Source: Zea mays (taxonomy: Eukaryota > Streptophyta > Magnoliopsida > Poales > Poaceae). From it: DNA of 64,000 nt. The notes below the pieces were generated by a model. The model did no database searches and was not told where the DNA came from. It saw nothing but the letters and a program-made list of their open reading frames with translations. The translations under genes were made by a program, and so were the position numbers. Below, one piece after another: positions 21,736 through 32,274 of this stretch (positions are counted from its first letter, which is position 1; every line of letters begins with the position of its first letter). Where the stretch lies: NCBI RefSeq assembly GCF_902167145.1, contig NC_050099.1:10740434-10804433 (forward strand), given 5' to 3'.

Positions 21736-22445
21736 GAGGGATGACCAGGGGTACGTTCGATACATAACCGAGGCTCGGGCTGCGCTCCCGAGGTACCCTA
21801 GGACATTTCCGGGACCAGCGGGAACGATCTTGTAACGGAATCCCATCGGAGGGAGGCATCGAGCCCTCGGACCCCGTCGCCAGGGGACCGGGTCCGGCAA
21901 ATCACCCGCAGGTACTTTTGGGCGTGCCTCTGGGCCCCTAGCCGACCCCCAACGAACGGGGCACGGACGTCCACTCGGATTACCCGCTTGCAGCTCACCG
22001 GAGACACCATGTTCGGTGCCCATCGAGGGTAACATGGCGCTCTCCCCCCCTCCTCCTTGCGGAAAGGCGACGTAGGGGCGTATGTAAAAAAGCCGAGTCT
22101 GTCCCTGATCGTCCTCTCGCCCTGTGCAGAGGCTCGGAGGCTGCTCTCGCAAACCTGGCTCCGGCCAAAACCGTTGACAGCGTCAACATACCAGCCCGAG
22201 AGCTTGGGCCCCGACCGTGCACCCGGGCTACGGCCAGTTCGCATGAGGGAACGACCAGATCAGCCGAAGCATTACGCAAGGCACTAAGACCTCGAAGGAG
22301 TGTAACCACTCCTCCGAGGCCTCGGGGGCTACACCCGGCGGGTGTGCTCGCGCGCACCCACCGGAACCAAATGCAACCGAGAAAGGCTGGTCCCCTTGCA
22401 AAAAAGTGCGACGAAAGCCTCCAAGCGAGTGCTAACACTCCCTTC

Positions 22446-22461
22446 GAGGCTCGGGGGCTAC
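22446..22461 (+). other. Polypurine tract
   Basis: GAGGCTCGGGGGCTAC immediately before the 3' LTR; purine-rich and in the right place to prime plus-strand DNA synthesis, though interrupted by pyrimidines. Confidence 0.55.
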
Positions 22462-24030
22462 TGTCGGGGACCATAATTAGGGGTACCCTCAAGACGCCTA
22501 ATTCTCAGCTGGTAACCCCCATCAGCATAAAGCTGCAAAGGCCTGATGGGTACGATTAAGTCAGGGATCAGTCCACACGGGTGACTCGATCACACTTCGC
22601 CCGAGCCTAGCCTCGGCCAAGGGCAGCCGACCTCGAGAGACTTCCGTCTCGCCCGAGGCCCCCCTTTTTAACGGCGAACACACATCCGGCTCGCCCGAGG
22701 CCCTGGCTTCGCTTAGAAGCAACCCTGACTAAATCGCCGTGCCGACTAACTAAGTTGCAGGAGCATTTAACGCAAAGGTGGCCTGACACCTTTATCCTGA
22801 CACGCGCCCCCCGGCAGAGCCGAAGTGACCGCCATCACTCACCGCTCTACTGACCAGTCTGATAGAAGGACAGTGCCGTCTGCGCCACTCCGACTGCAGT
22901 GCAACTCGACGGAGTGAGTCTGACAGGCAGTCAGGCCTTGCCAAAGGCGCCATGGCGAACTCCGCTCCGCCCGACCCCAGGGCTCGGACTCGGGCTAAGA
23001 CCCGGAAGACGGCGAACTCCGCTCCGCCCGACCCCAGGGCTCGGACTCGGGCTAAGCCCCAGAAGACGACGAAACTCCGCCTCGCCCGACCCAGGGCTCG
23101 GACTCCGCCCTGGCCTCGGCCGAACAACCTCCGCCTCGCCCGGCCCGATGGCTCAGACTCGGGCTCAGCCCCGGAAGACGACGAAACTCCGCCTCGCCCG
23201 ACCCAGGGCTCGGACTCCGCCCTGGCCTCGGCCGAACGACCTCCGCCTCGCCCGACCCGATGGCTCGGGTTCGGCCTCGGCAACAGAAGACAGACTCAAC
23301 CTCGGCTTCGGAGGAGCCCCCACGTCGCCCGACCTAGGGCACAGGCCCGCCACATCAACAAGAAGCGCCATCATCATCCTACCCCGAGCCGACTCGAGTC
23401 ACGGAGAACAAGACCGGCGTCCCATCTGGCCAGCTCCGCCAGATGGACAATGATGGCGCCCCACAAGCTCTGTGACGACGGCGGCTCTCAGCTCTCTTAC
23501 GGAAGCAGGGCGACGTCAGCAAGGACTCGACCGCTCCAACAGCTGTCCCTCCGCCAGGCTCCGTCGCTCCTCCGACAGCCACGACATCACGCCAGCAAGG
23601 TGCCAAGACCTCTCCGGCTGCCACATTGGCATGTACCTAGGGCACTAGCTCTCTCTCCGCTAGACACGTAGCGCTCTGCTACACCCCCCATTGTACACCT
23701 GGATCCTCTCCTTGCGACTATAAAAGGAAGGACCAGGGCCTTCTTAGAGAAGGTTGGCCGCGCGGGGACGAGGACGAGACAGGCGCTCTCTTGGGGCCGC
23801 CCGCTTCCCTCACCCGCGTGGACGCTTGTAACCCCCCTACTGCAAGCGCACCCGACCTGGGCGCGGGACGAACACGAAGGCCGCGGGATCTCCACCTCTC
23901 TCACGCCCGTCTCCGGCCACCTCGCATCTTCCCCCCTTCGCGCTCGCCCACGCGCTCGACCCATCTGGGCTGGGGCACGCAGCACACTCACTCGTCGGCT
24001 CGGGGACCCCCCGGTCTCGAAACGCCGACA
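22462..24030 (+). repeat. 3' LTR
   Basis: 1569 bp, starts TGTCGGGGACC and ends CGCCGACA, followed by the CCTAT duplication. About 17 single-base differences from the 5' LTR, mostly transitions, and no length change. Confidence 0.95.
23719..23725 (+). promoter_or_regulatory. TATA box of the 3' LTR
   Basis: TATAAAA in the same context as in the 5' LTR. It points outward to the right half of the interrupted CACTA element, so read-through transcription into 24031 onward is possible. Confidence 0.6.
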
Positions 24031-24071
24031 CCTATCATTTTGAATCAAACTTATATGTTTTGTAAATGGTG

Positions 24072-24133
24072 AGATTCGAACTCACAACCTCTCTCTCGCG
24101 CATACCCTCCTATACCACTACACTACTACACCA
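24072..24133 (-). other. tRNA-like A-box/B-box pair inside the non-autonomous CACTA element
   Basis: On the minus strand, TGGTGTAGTAG (24133-24123) fits the pol III A-box consensus TRGYNNARNNG. 40 bp downstream lies AGTTCGAATCT (24082-24072), close to the B-box GGTTCGANNCC and flanked by GTG/CAC that pair as a T-arm. No acceptor stem or complete cloverleaf is visible, so it is not a tRNA gene. It may be a SINE-derived segment or chance. Confidence 0.35.
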
Positions 24134-25244
24134 ATTATGTTTATATTACGTTTCCATTCCCCATGTACTATAACAAATCGAGAGTAATTTGATTATTTAA
24201 GGCACTAAATGAGTTCATTTGAAAATGTGACCAACTATAAAGTTGCATAACTTTTTGAGATCTAAAAGTTTTATTTTAATAGTTTCTACATCCGAGACCG
24301 TTTATAAAATTTGAATTTTAAATTTAGAAACTTCACACGAAATTTTCAATGATAAGATGATTTCAAATCAAAAATTTGTCAACTACAAAGTTTCATTACA
24401 TTTCAAGACCTACAACTTTTATTTTGATGGTTTTTCCATCCGAGATAGTTTGAAAATTTCAAAATTCAAACATAGTTTTGCATAACAAGATGATTTCAAA
24501 CTAAAACATTGTCAACTACAAAGTTTCATAACTCTTCAATACCTACAACTTTCATGTTGGTGGTTTTTCCTTTCGAAGTCGTTTTCAAAATTCAAATTTT
24601 AAATTTTTTAAATTCAGACGTAGTTTTCGTTGACAATATGACTTCAAATGAAAAAGTTGTGAACTATAAACTTCTATAACTTCTCAAGATCTACAAAGTT
24701 TATTTTAGTTGTTTGGTCATTTGTTTATCTCAGATGATGGTTCTAACAATATGCACAAATTCTATACGTCTCTCTCGTAGTTTCATAAACTACGAGAGAG
24801 ATATAGGTTTTATGAACAAATTTATTTTTATTTTGTCATATGAAGAAATGTTCAATATATAAATTGTACATCATGATGAGTTATACAAATTTGTAGTTGA
24901 AAACTTTTTCATTTGAATTAATTTACTACTTTAAAATGTGATTTTTAAGTTGTCTTTGCCTAGTGTTGGAGAAAAAACACTCGACAAAGAGCTCTTTGCC
25001 GAATGTTGTATTTGTGACACTCGGCAAAGAGCCCTTTGCCGAGTGTCAAAAAAAGACACTCGGCAAAGAAACTCTTTGCCGAGTGTCAAAAATAAAACAC
25101 TCGGCAAAGAGCTTTTTCGCCGAGTGTTTTCTTTTACCGAGGGTTTTTTGCGTGGCACTCGGCAAAGAGCTCTTTGTCGAGTGCCCGAAATAAAACACTC
25201 GGCAAAGAATATGGCACTCGGCAAAGAGCCAAATTTCGGTAGTG

Positions 25245-26888
25245 CGATAGCTTGTAATCGGCTCATACATCTTTCATTCTTTAAAATAAAAGTAATGTAT
25301 GATACACCATACAATATCTTCATATCAAAGAAAAAGTTGTGTGCTCACGATGTTGTCTCCAAATGTTACAGAATGTTAATTTCAGTTAACAGGTCATTGT
25401 TTCAATACTATGTTAATTTCGATGCTAAAAAACTTTTTCGTAGGCTTGACAAATTGGTCACATGCTCACTTTTCATCATGAGCTAATATTTCTCTCTTGA
25501 ACACTGTTGTCTCTGTTCGATTACACCAGTGTTTTGGGGTCGGTAGGTAGGACCGGAGAAAAAAGCTCGAAGCTCACGAGCTAGCTCGGCCTCGTTTAGG
25601 CTCAGAGAGGCTAGCGAGCTTAAACGAGTCCGATCAGAGTCTACTTTTGTGGCTCGCTCAAACAGCGAGTCGGTCTAATGATATATTGCTATCTTATTAC
25701 ATTATTATTGTTATTTATTTATTTTCTATTTTTTCATAGACCCAATGCTAAATATAGTCTAAAATATATTGTTGGATTTTTTGTACATATATTTTATTTT
25801 ATATATAATAAAAATATACAATTTATGTTCTAAATGAGACTTAGTGTAGCAACTCACGAGCCTGAACAAGTCTGAGTCATGCCTAATATATAAGCTCGCA
25901 ATGCGACTGAGACGAGCTGAACCTAGCTTGCCGGATCACCCAGCCACACTGAACCGAGTCAAACCTAGCTCTGTTCATTTCTAGTCCTAATGGTAGGAGG
26001 ACAAAAGAAAAATATGGTATGGCTGATAAAAAATATATACAAGCAATGTGAATCAAACTCACAAGTCACAACCTAACCTACAGCTTAAAACACGGCAGCC
26101 TATATCCAACACACCACATATTCTTATATGATTATAATATAAGATATAAACACTTTAAAATTTATGATACGGCTGAGGCTACACTTAGCCACAATGGCTC
26201 CTCCGCCACTGATGGTAGGGGAGTCTAGAGTTCCGTAGGTGCTAGCACCAAACGGATCATCAGAGAGTGCCACAATGATAGTGTCGACGGTCACAACAAC
26301 CAACAATGAAGCGGGGCAGTAGGATCACCATATATATGGAAATGAGTCGGATTTAGGTTAGGTGCAGTGGAGCAAAAATCCATCCGCGATCGCACGAGTG
26401 AAGTCTATCTAAACCCATCTACTATAGCATCCAAGGGTGAATTTCAAACCTATACACGAACCCATCGGACATCGGTTTTGCGGTAGATTTCAGGTCACTT
26501 GAGAGTTTTTACGCGGTGTACACTTTTAAAAAATAATTCATCTATAAGAAATTAACTCTCAGCAATAATTGAGTTATATTTACAGATTTTAAACATTCTC
26601 ACATTGAATTCGGTTTAGGTCACCCGCGAGGGTCGGGTGTAGGTGCACCCAGAGGTCAAAATCTCCACACATACCTGCCACTACTAAATTTCTATTCATT
26701 TTTGAACTAAAATTAGTTAAGAGCTCAAACAAATTATGCGCACGTCCAGTTTCGGGTCTGTGGGATCGCCACCTGTTGGGCTAGACCATAAACAAGATTT
26801 TGAGGAGATATATCCTTTCTCTTAGTCTAAGCTAACGCGAAGTTTGATCAGGTCTACATGTCAAGGAGTTTAAGACCTCGTTAAACAT
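25245..26888. other. Intergenic, AT-rich, repeat debris
   Basis: No gene found. Around 25560-25680 and 25845-25975 there are GAGCTCGxGAGC-type words in both orientations flanking a very AT-rich core, suggesting an old foldback or degraded element. 26340-26670 resembles dispersed low-copy repeat sequence. Short ORFs have no recognisable similarity. Confidence 0.4.
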
Positions 26889-29800
26889 TTTTTTTGGAAA
26901 TGGAAACATCATTCCGGCCTTTTTGCATTTGCATGCATACAGCCTTGCAACTCAATTATTACATCATCCTGCAGCAATTTGTAGTTCAAATGGACTTCAA
27001 CTAAATCATGCTATGGAGTAAAATAAAACACGGGCACTAAGCTGCTTCAATTCTTGAATGGAACCGCCACCCGTGACTCGTGAAGAATTCCATGGCCACC
27101 ACCTCCAAAGACTGGCACATGACGAGGAATTGTTGTTGCGTTTCTTCCTTCTGCAATAGTCTCCAAAATCTGAACCAGTGTGTACCCTTGAAGATAGTCT
27201 GTATAATTGACGGTATAGGTTTATGATTAAACACCACATCATTACGGCGAAGCCAAATCGACCAAAACAATGCTGCAACAGCAGTAAGAAGCAATTTTTT
27301 ATGCGTGCAACCTTTGTTGGATTCCCAATCCCCTATAATATGATTAATATTAATGGATAGGTCTATCTTTAAAGCAAAGTAAATAATTCTCCAAACAGTT
27401 TTAGCTAGGTAACAGTCAAAAAAGGTGTTGTATGCTCTCGTTCTGGTTACAAAAGCTACACTTCAGACTTCCTTGCCATCTACGTTTGGCCAAGTTGTCT
27501 TTGGTGAGGGTCACACCCCTACCTAGATACCAAAGAAAGATTTTTATCTTAAGGGGTAGTTTTAGCTTCCAAAGCACACAGTTACTATTAAAATTGGGGT
27601 TATTTATTAAAATATAGTACATGGATCGGGTTGAGAAAGTCCCATCCCTATGAGCTCCCCACACAAAAGTGTCCCTCAACAAATTCAGGGTAACCGGAGC
27701 CAGTAAGTGTACCAAGTTCTGCAATTCCACGAGTTTAATTCCAACAATGGGTCTCCGAAAAGAAAGATTTAGATTTGCATATGACATCACTTCTGCAACC
27801 AGCGAGGTCTTATTGCGCACTATATTAAAAAGATTCGAGAATTGCTCTCTAAGAGTAGTATTATTAAGCCATTTATCCTCCCAAAATCTTGTTGCTTGAC
27901 CATCACCCGAAAACGTCCCCACCTAAGGAATTGATCCTTGGCGTTCATTAGGCCAGCCCAAAAATGAGAATCACCTAGTTTTCTAGAAGCTTGGGTGAGT
28001 GATTTGCCTCCCAGGTATTTGTTTGTTAGGAGTCGTTGCCACATACCATCTTCATTGAGTAATTTGTAGAGCCATTTGCTGAGTAAACAAATGTTCTTTA
28101 TTGCTAGATTGGCAACTCCCAGCCCACCTAACTCTTTAGGTTGGCAAATAATCTGCCATTTGGCTAGTCTATATTTCTTTTTATGATGTCCTCCTTGCCA
28201 AAAAAATATGGACCGAATAGCATCTAGCTTCTCTAACACGCATGCTGGAAGTTCAAAGAACGACTTCATGAAAATAGGTAGGCTACTTAAAACAGAATTA
28301 ATCAAAACAAGCCTCCCCCTGAAGACAAGAATTTGGCTTTCCAATTACTGAGTCTCTTCTCAAACCGGTCGATGACACAACGCCACTCGCTATTTCTCAA
28401 TCTTCGGTGGGTCATAGGAATCCCAAGGTACTTGAAAGGCATTATGCCTATTCCGCAGCCAAAGAGCCTTGAATACTGAGTCTCACATGCCTTAGCTGAC
28501 CCATAACAGAAAAGTTTGCTTTTATAAAAATTTATCTTAAGCCCGGACATTTGTTCAAAAGCGGTTAAAAGAAGTTTTACATTCTAGGCCTGATCGATGC
28601 TATGATCCAGGAACACCACCGTATCATCTGCATATTGAAGGATAGACAAACCTCCTTCAATCAAGTGTGGTACGATCCCAACGAATTGGTTCTCCTCTTT
28701 CGCTCTAGCAAAGAGCACTGCCAACATATCAGCAACAATGTTGAACAGTATCGGTGAGAGAGGATCCCCTTGTCGAAGGCCCTTGTGAGTCGAAAAAAGG
28801 GTCCTATGTCATCATTAACTCGAACCCCCACATGACCTCCCGAGATGATATTTTGGATCCATGCACACCACTTCGGCGAGAAACCCTTCATACGCATAGC
28901 TTGCTGGAGAAAATTCCACTTCACCTTATCATAAGCTTTCTCAAAGTCCAACTTGAGAATAATTCCATCTAATTTTTTCCTGTGTAGCTCATGCAAAGAC
29001 TCATGTAATACAATTACCCCTTCAAGAATATTACGACCAGGCATAAACGCAGTCTGAGAGGGTTTAATAATTCGATCGACAACCACACCTATTCTGTTTG
29101 TGAGCACTTTAGTAAGAATCTTTAAACTAACATTAAGCAAACAAATAGGTCTATAATCCTGGATTTTCATAGCGATCTCTTTCTTAGGAATTAACGTAAT
29201 GACTCCGAAGTTAAGGCTATACACCAGAAGGGAGTTATTATGGAAGTCGGCAAACAGAGCCATTAAATCATTTTTAATTACTTCCTAGAATACTTGATAG
29301 AATTCTACAGGAAATCTGTCTGGTCCCGGGGCTTTATTATGCTTCATTTGGAAGACCGCCTTTCTAACTTCCTCCATAACAAACGGCGCAGTTAAAATTT
29401 CATTCTCTGCATCTGAAACTTGGGGGATATCGTGAGTAAAAGATTCCTCCAATTCAACAGAAGTTTGGTTTGGTTTACCAAATAGGCCTTTATAGTAGCT
29501 AGTAATGTGTTTTTTGAGTTCCTCCTCGTCCACTATACTTGGCCTGTTATCATCTTCTAGGCTATAGATTCTCTCTTTACGGTGTTTACCATTAGCCACT
29601 AACTGGAAATATTTCGTATTATCGTCACCTTCCAGTAGATGTTTGACTTTGGCTCTTTGGAAGAGTCGAATTTCCTCCTCTCTTAGAATTCCAGCCAACC
29701 GTTCATTAATAAATGCCTTCATGGCTAGTTCATTAGGCGAGAGACGAGTAACCTCCGCCTTTTTATCTAGGTCATCGATTAATTTAGTAAGTTTGACTTT

Positions 29801-32250
29801 TTCTTTCTTCATTGTTCCAGCCGTATTTTTTGCCCATCCTCTAAGGTGCTGGCGTACATCCCGAATTTTGTTCTGCCACTTTTCCCTGGAATTGTTGCCC
29901 CTTGTTTCATGCTCCCAGATAGAGGTAACCATATCATGGAAACCGTCTCTAATTAGCCAACCTAGCTCAAATTTAAACATGCCATGGTTTCACGTCGAAG
30001 CAGCCACTCTGCCATTTAGTAAAAGAGGCGTGTGGTCCGATCGGGCCCTATCGAGAGCCTTGACTGTAACATTTGAAAATTTAAGTTCCCAATATGGACT
30101 CATAAGCACCCTATCCAACTTTTCGAAAGTTAGTGGGTCTAAATCGTTTGACCAGGTGTATTGTCGGCTCATCATTTCTATTTCCCTTAACTCAAGGCTC
30201 TCTATGACCGCGTTGAACAAATTGGGCCATCAGTAATTAAAGTTGTTATTATTTTTGTCTTTGGGCCTTCTCATGATATTGAAGTCGCCTCCGATAATGA
30301 AAGGGTGAGGCTCTATACCACATGCGCTCGCCATTTCTGCTAGGAATGCGCTTTTAAGGTCATCCTGTGCTGGGCCATAAATAGAAAAAGGGTCCAAATG
30401 AAGCCATCAACTTTATTCCTAAGGCGAAATTTACAGTAAAAATCTCCCTCATCTATGGCACCAATGTCAAACACGCTAGGATTTACTCCTAGGAGCATAC
30501 CTCCCGATCTCCCCCTTGGTGACATGGAGTGCCAAAGAAAATCAACTCCACCACACAGGTGTCTCAGTGTCGAATCCGAGAAATCACTTCTACTCGTTTC
30601 CATAATAGCAATGAAGTTCATGTGTTGTTCTTTAGATAAATTAGACAAAAAGTTGTGTTTAGCCAAGTCTCCTAGACCTCTGCTGTTCCAAAAAATCCCT
30701 TTCATTATAAACTAATTTTAGAAGGGGTGATTGGTTTTTTGGGGAGGCGAGTACCCTTCCCAACGGATCTGGCCCGATTTGCTTTTTTCCTGCGCGGAAC
30801 TACATTCAGGTCATAGCATAGGTTTAGAGCACTAGGAACCGCATCGTCATCCCATTTTTGAGTAATGAGGGATAACTCTGCATCAATCTCCTCGTCTTCC
30901 CCATCCTCTATTTCTGTAATTTTATGGGGGGAGGTGAATTTGCAGCAACTGCAAATCTATCAATTTCTATATTCTTAATCGCAACCACTGATTTTAACAC
31001 TTCTTTCTCATTCTTGCCAAGTTTGACTCCAATATTTTTCATGTTAGAAATAATCGTTTTGGGATTGTAAGTAATAAAGGAGAACTCACTTGTTTCCAAG
31101 TTGCTTGGCAGCCAAGCGTTGTGCTTTGCTCATAGTATCTTCATCCTTATCGATTCTCCTGGCACTAATCTTCTGCTCGGCAAGGTCAACATTATTTTTC
31201 TTTACTCTCTGAGTAAGAGAGAAAGAATCGATTGCCTCCTGCAAGGCGACCATCACCTCATAGTTAGATCGAGCTAACAAAGACAATGCTTGTGCCATTT
31301 TTGAATTTTTCATATTAGCTTTAATATTAAATTTTTTGCATAAAGCCTGAGAATCGCACATGGTACCTCAGTAAAAGAATCTGAAACAGCCGAGTTCCCA
31401 TCCAAGACAACTGCATCAGACTGGCAAGAGAAAACGTCCTTCGGAGCCAAAACCACCTGACGCACTGGATGTTTACCACCAGGAGAAACATGCAGGGAGC
31501 CAACAAAAGGTACACCTGCACCAGCATCGACAAAAGGAACAAAACTAGATGGCCCCAATTCCTGAGTATGATCAGAAAAGCTTGACTCCTGTGCTTTGAC
31601 ACGTGCTGAAAGAGACAAAAGATCAGAGGAATCATTTCTTTTTGTATGAGGAAGAGAAGTAAAATTATCATCGGTTGGCATATCTAAAGTAGTAAAAGAA
31701 ATACCAGTTGTTGCCTTATGAGAGGTCACTTTATTTAGTAACTCATAGGGAGCGACACCCCCTGCTGTCAACTGTTCATGGCACCCAAGAATGCCAGGAA
31801 ATCGATGGAGAAAAGCATCTGGTCCATGCTGCTGAATTTCTTGTGGCAGACATATATTTAATGGACTTGCGCTACCAGGACAGTCCACACTAGCAGAAAT
31901 AATCCCCAAGTTAGACGCTGAAATGGTCCCGGAACCTTGAAGTAAAAGGTCTGGTTTTACTGATGTTGTGCAAGACAAAGCATCTGGGTCTGTATTGGAG
32001 TAAACCCCTAGGATATTTTGTCCTTCTTGTGCAGTGACCAAATGAGGTAAAACTGCATCCCCAAGACTGTAGAAGCTTCTTCGTCGGTGAACATGCGTCG
32101 GTCCCTGGGCATGGTGGAGACAGGTGGGATCTTGGCCGAGGTCGTCAATTTCACAGAGGAGGCGGGCACTTCAACAACGTTGGACCCAGCAGGTTTCCAG
32201 GTAACAATCGTGGGGGCGGCTGGAGTCATGCCAATAATAGGGCTCGGTGG
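26889..32250 (-). mobile_element. L1-type LINE, nearly full length, decayed (minus strand)
   Basis: Reads leftwards: ORF1 remnants (about 32274-30705), ORF2 endonuclease and RT (30705 to about 27400) and zinc-binding C-terminus, ending in an A8 tail (T8 at 26889-26896) preceded by a GCCGGAA...TTTCC 3' end. The tail sequence resembles that of the neighbouring plus-strand LINE. Many frame changes make it inactive. The 5' boundary with the neighbouring LINE near 32250 is approximate. Confidence 0.85.
27006..30705 (-). pseudogene. LINE ORF2: endonuclease-reverse transcriptase, multiply frameshifted
   Basis: Starts MKGIFWNSRGLGDLAKHNFL at 30705, the AP-endonuclease start typical of plant L1. Next come the EYTWS-like endonuclease end (MMSRQYTWSNDLDPLTFEKL, about 30170), the RT start (MKHNKAPGPDRFPVEFYQVF, about 29290), SQTAFMPGRNILEG and KLDFEKAYDKVKW (about 28930-29080). 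The catalytic LQYADDT is near 28630, followed by FKYLGIPMTHRRL (28430) and a C-terminal zf-RVT (CSFCNQNESIQHLF, 27420). The frame breaks near 30370, 30236, 29984, 29280, 28790, 28550, 28320, 27910 and 27415. No RNase H domain was seen. Confidence 0.85.
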
Positions 32251-32274
32251 GGGGATGATTTGCGTGCTGGGCAA
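30705..32274 (-). pseudogene. LINE ORF1 remnant
   Basis: Minus-strand fragments 32274-32008, 32041-31310, 31361-31086 and 31099-30908 join by small frame changes into an ORF1-like protein (PRDRRMFTDEEASTVL..., a Ser/Thr-rich middle, a Lys-rich C-terminus near 30780). The last codon TAA (30707-30705) shares its final A with the ORF2 ATG (30705-30703). Plant L1 ORF1 proteins are nucleic-acid-binding; the zinc-knuckle part is not visible here. Confidence 0.6.

Larger units (their letters stand above)
18650..22445 (+). other. Long 3' non-coding tract of the Tat element
   Basis: About 3.8 kb between integrase and the 3' LTR, a usual feature of Tat elements. A ~65-75 bp segment containing ACGCCTCCGGGATACGGATA occurs three times (ending near 18943, 19157 and 19762), each preceded by GACCGAGCCGAGGGA-like sequence. 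Open frames here in all phases reflect GC-rich composition; none shows a recognised domain. Confidence 0.7.
10500..24030 (+). mobile_element. Complete Ty3/Gypsy LTR retrotransposon, Tat lineage
   Basis: 13,531 bp bounded by 5'-TG...CA-3' LTRs and a perfect 5 bp target duplication CCTAT (10495-10499 and 24031-24035). Order: LTR, primer-binding site, gag-protease, RT, RNase H, a second archaeal-type RNase H, integrase, a 3.8 kb non-coding tract, polypurine tract, LTR. The duplicated RNase H and the long 3' internal tract are hallmarks of the plant Tat lineage, and no chromodomain is seen. The LTRs have equal length and about 17 substitutions by hand count (about 1.1 %). At the commonly used grass LTR rate of 1.3e-8 per site per year, that implies insertion roughly 0.4 million years ago. 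Its coding region has one in-frame UAG and one frameshift. Confidence 0.95.
10203..25244 (+). mobile_element. Non-autonomous CACTA element, split by an LTR retrotransposon
   Basis: The left end starts CACTACCGGAATCGCG at 10203, followed by seven or more CTTTGCCGAGTG-type motifs. The right end finishes CCAAATTTCGGTAGTG at 25244 after a second motif array (24950-25230). Removing the retrotransposon and its target duplication leaves an element of about 1.5 kb with no transposase. The flanking trinucleotides are CGG (10200-10202) and CGA (25245-25247), a near-match to a 3 bp duplication. The middle (24180-24780) is AT-rich and has diverged tandem copies of a ~120 bp unit (words TCAACTACAAAGTTTCAT and CCTACAACTTTTATTTTG) and a perfect 14 bp-arm hairpin near 24770-24800. 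A second copy lies at 56845 and an old one at 40309. The TIRs match the transposase-bearing element at 1-9344, so that family could mobilise it. Confidence 0.9.

Noticed and set aside
24060..24140. tRNA gene on the minus strand
   Set aside because: A- and B-box-like words and a T-arm are present, but no acceptor stem, anticodon arm or cloverleaf can be formed; kept only as a tRNA-like finding.
24931..25486. Open frames with repeated CRVP / HSAK / LPSV peptides in CACTA terminal regions (also 25-392, 7628-8168, 8894-9412, 56774-57105)
   Set aside because: These are translations of the CTTTGCCGAGTG / CACTCGGCAAAG motif in different phases; they occur on both strands and have no protein family.
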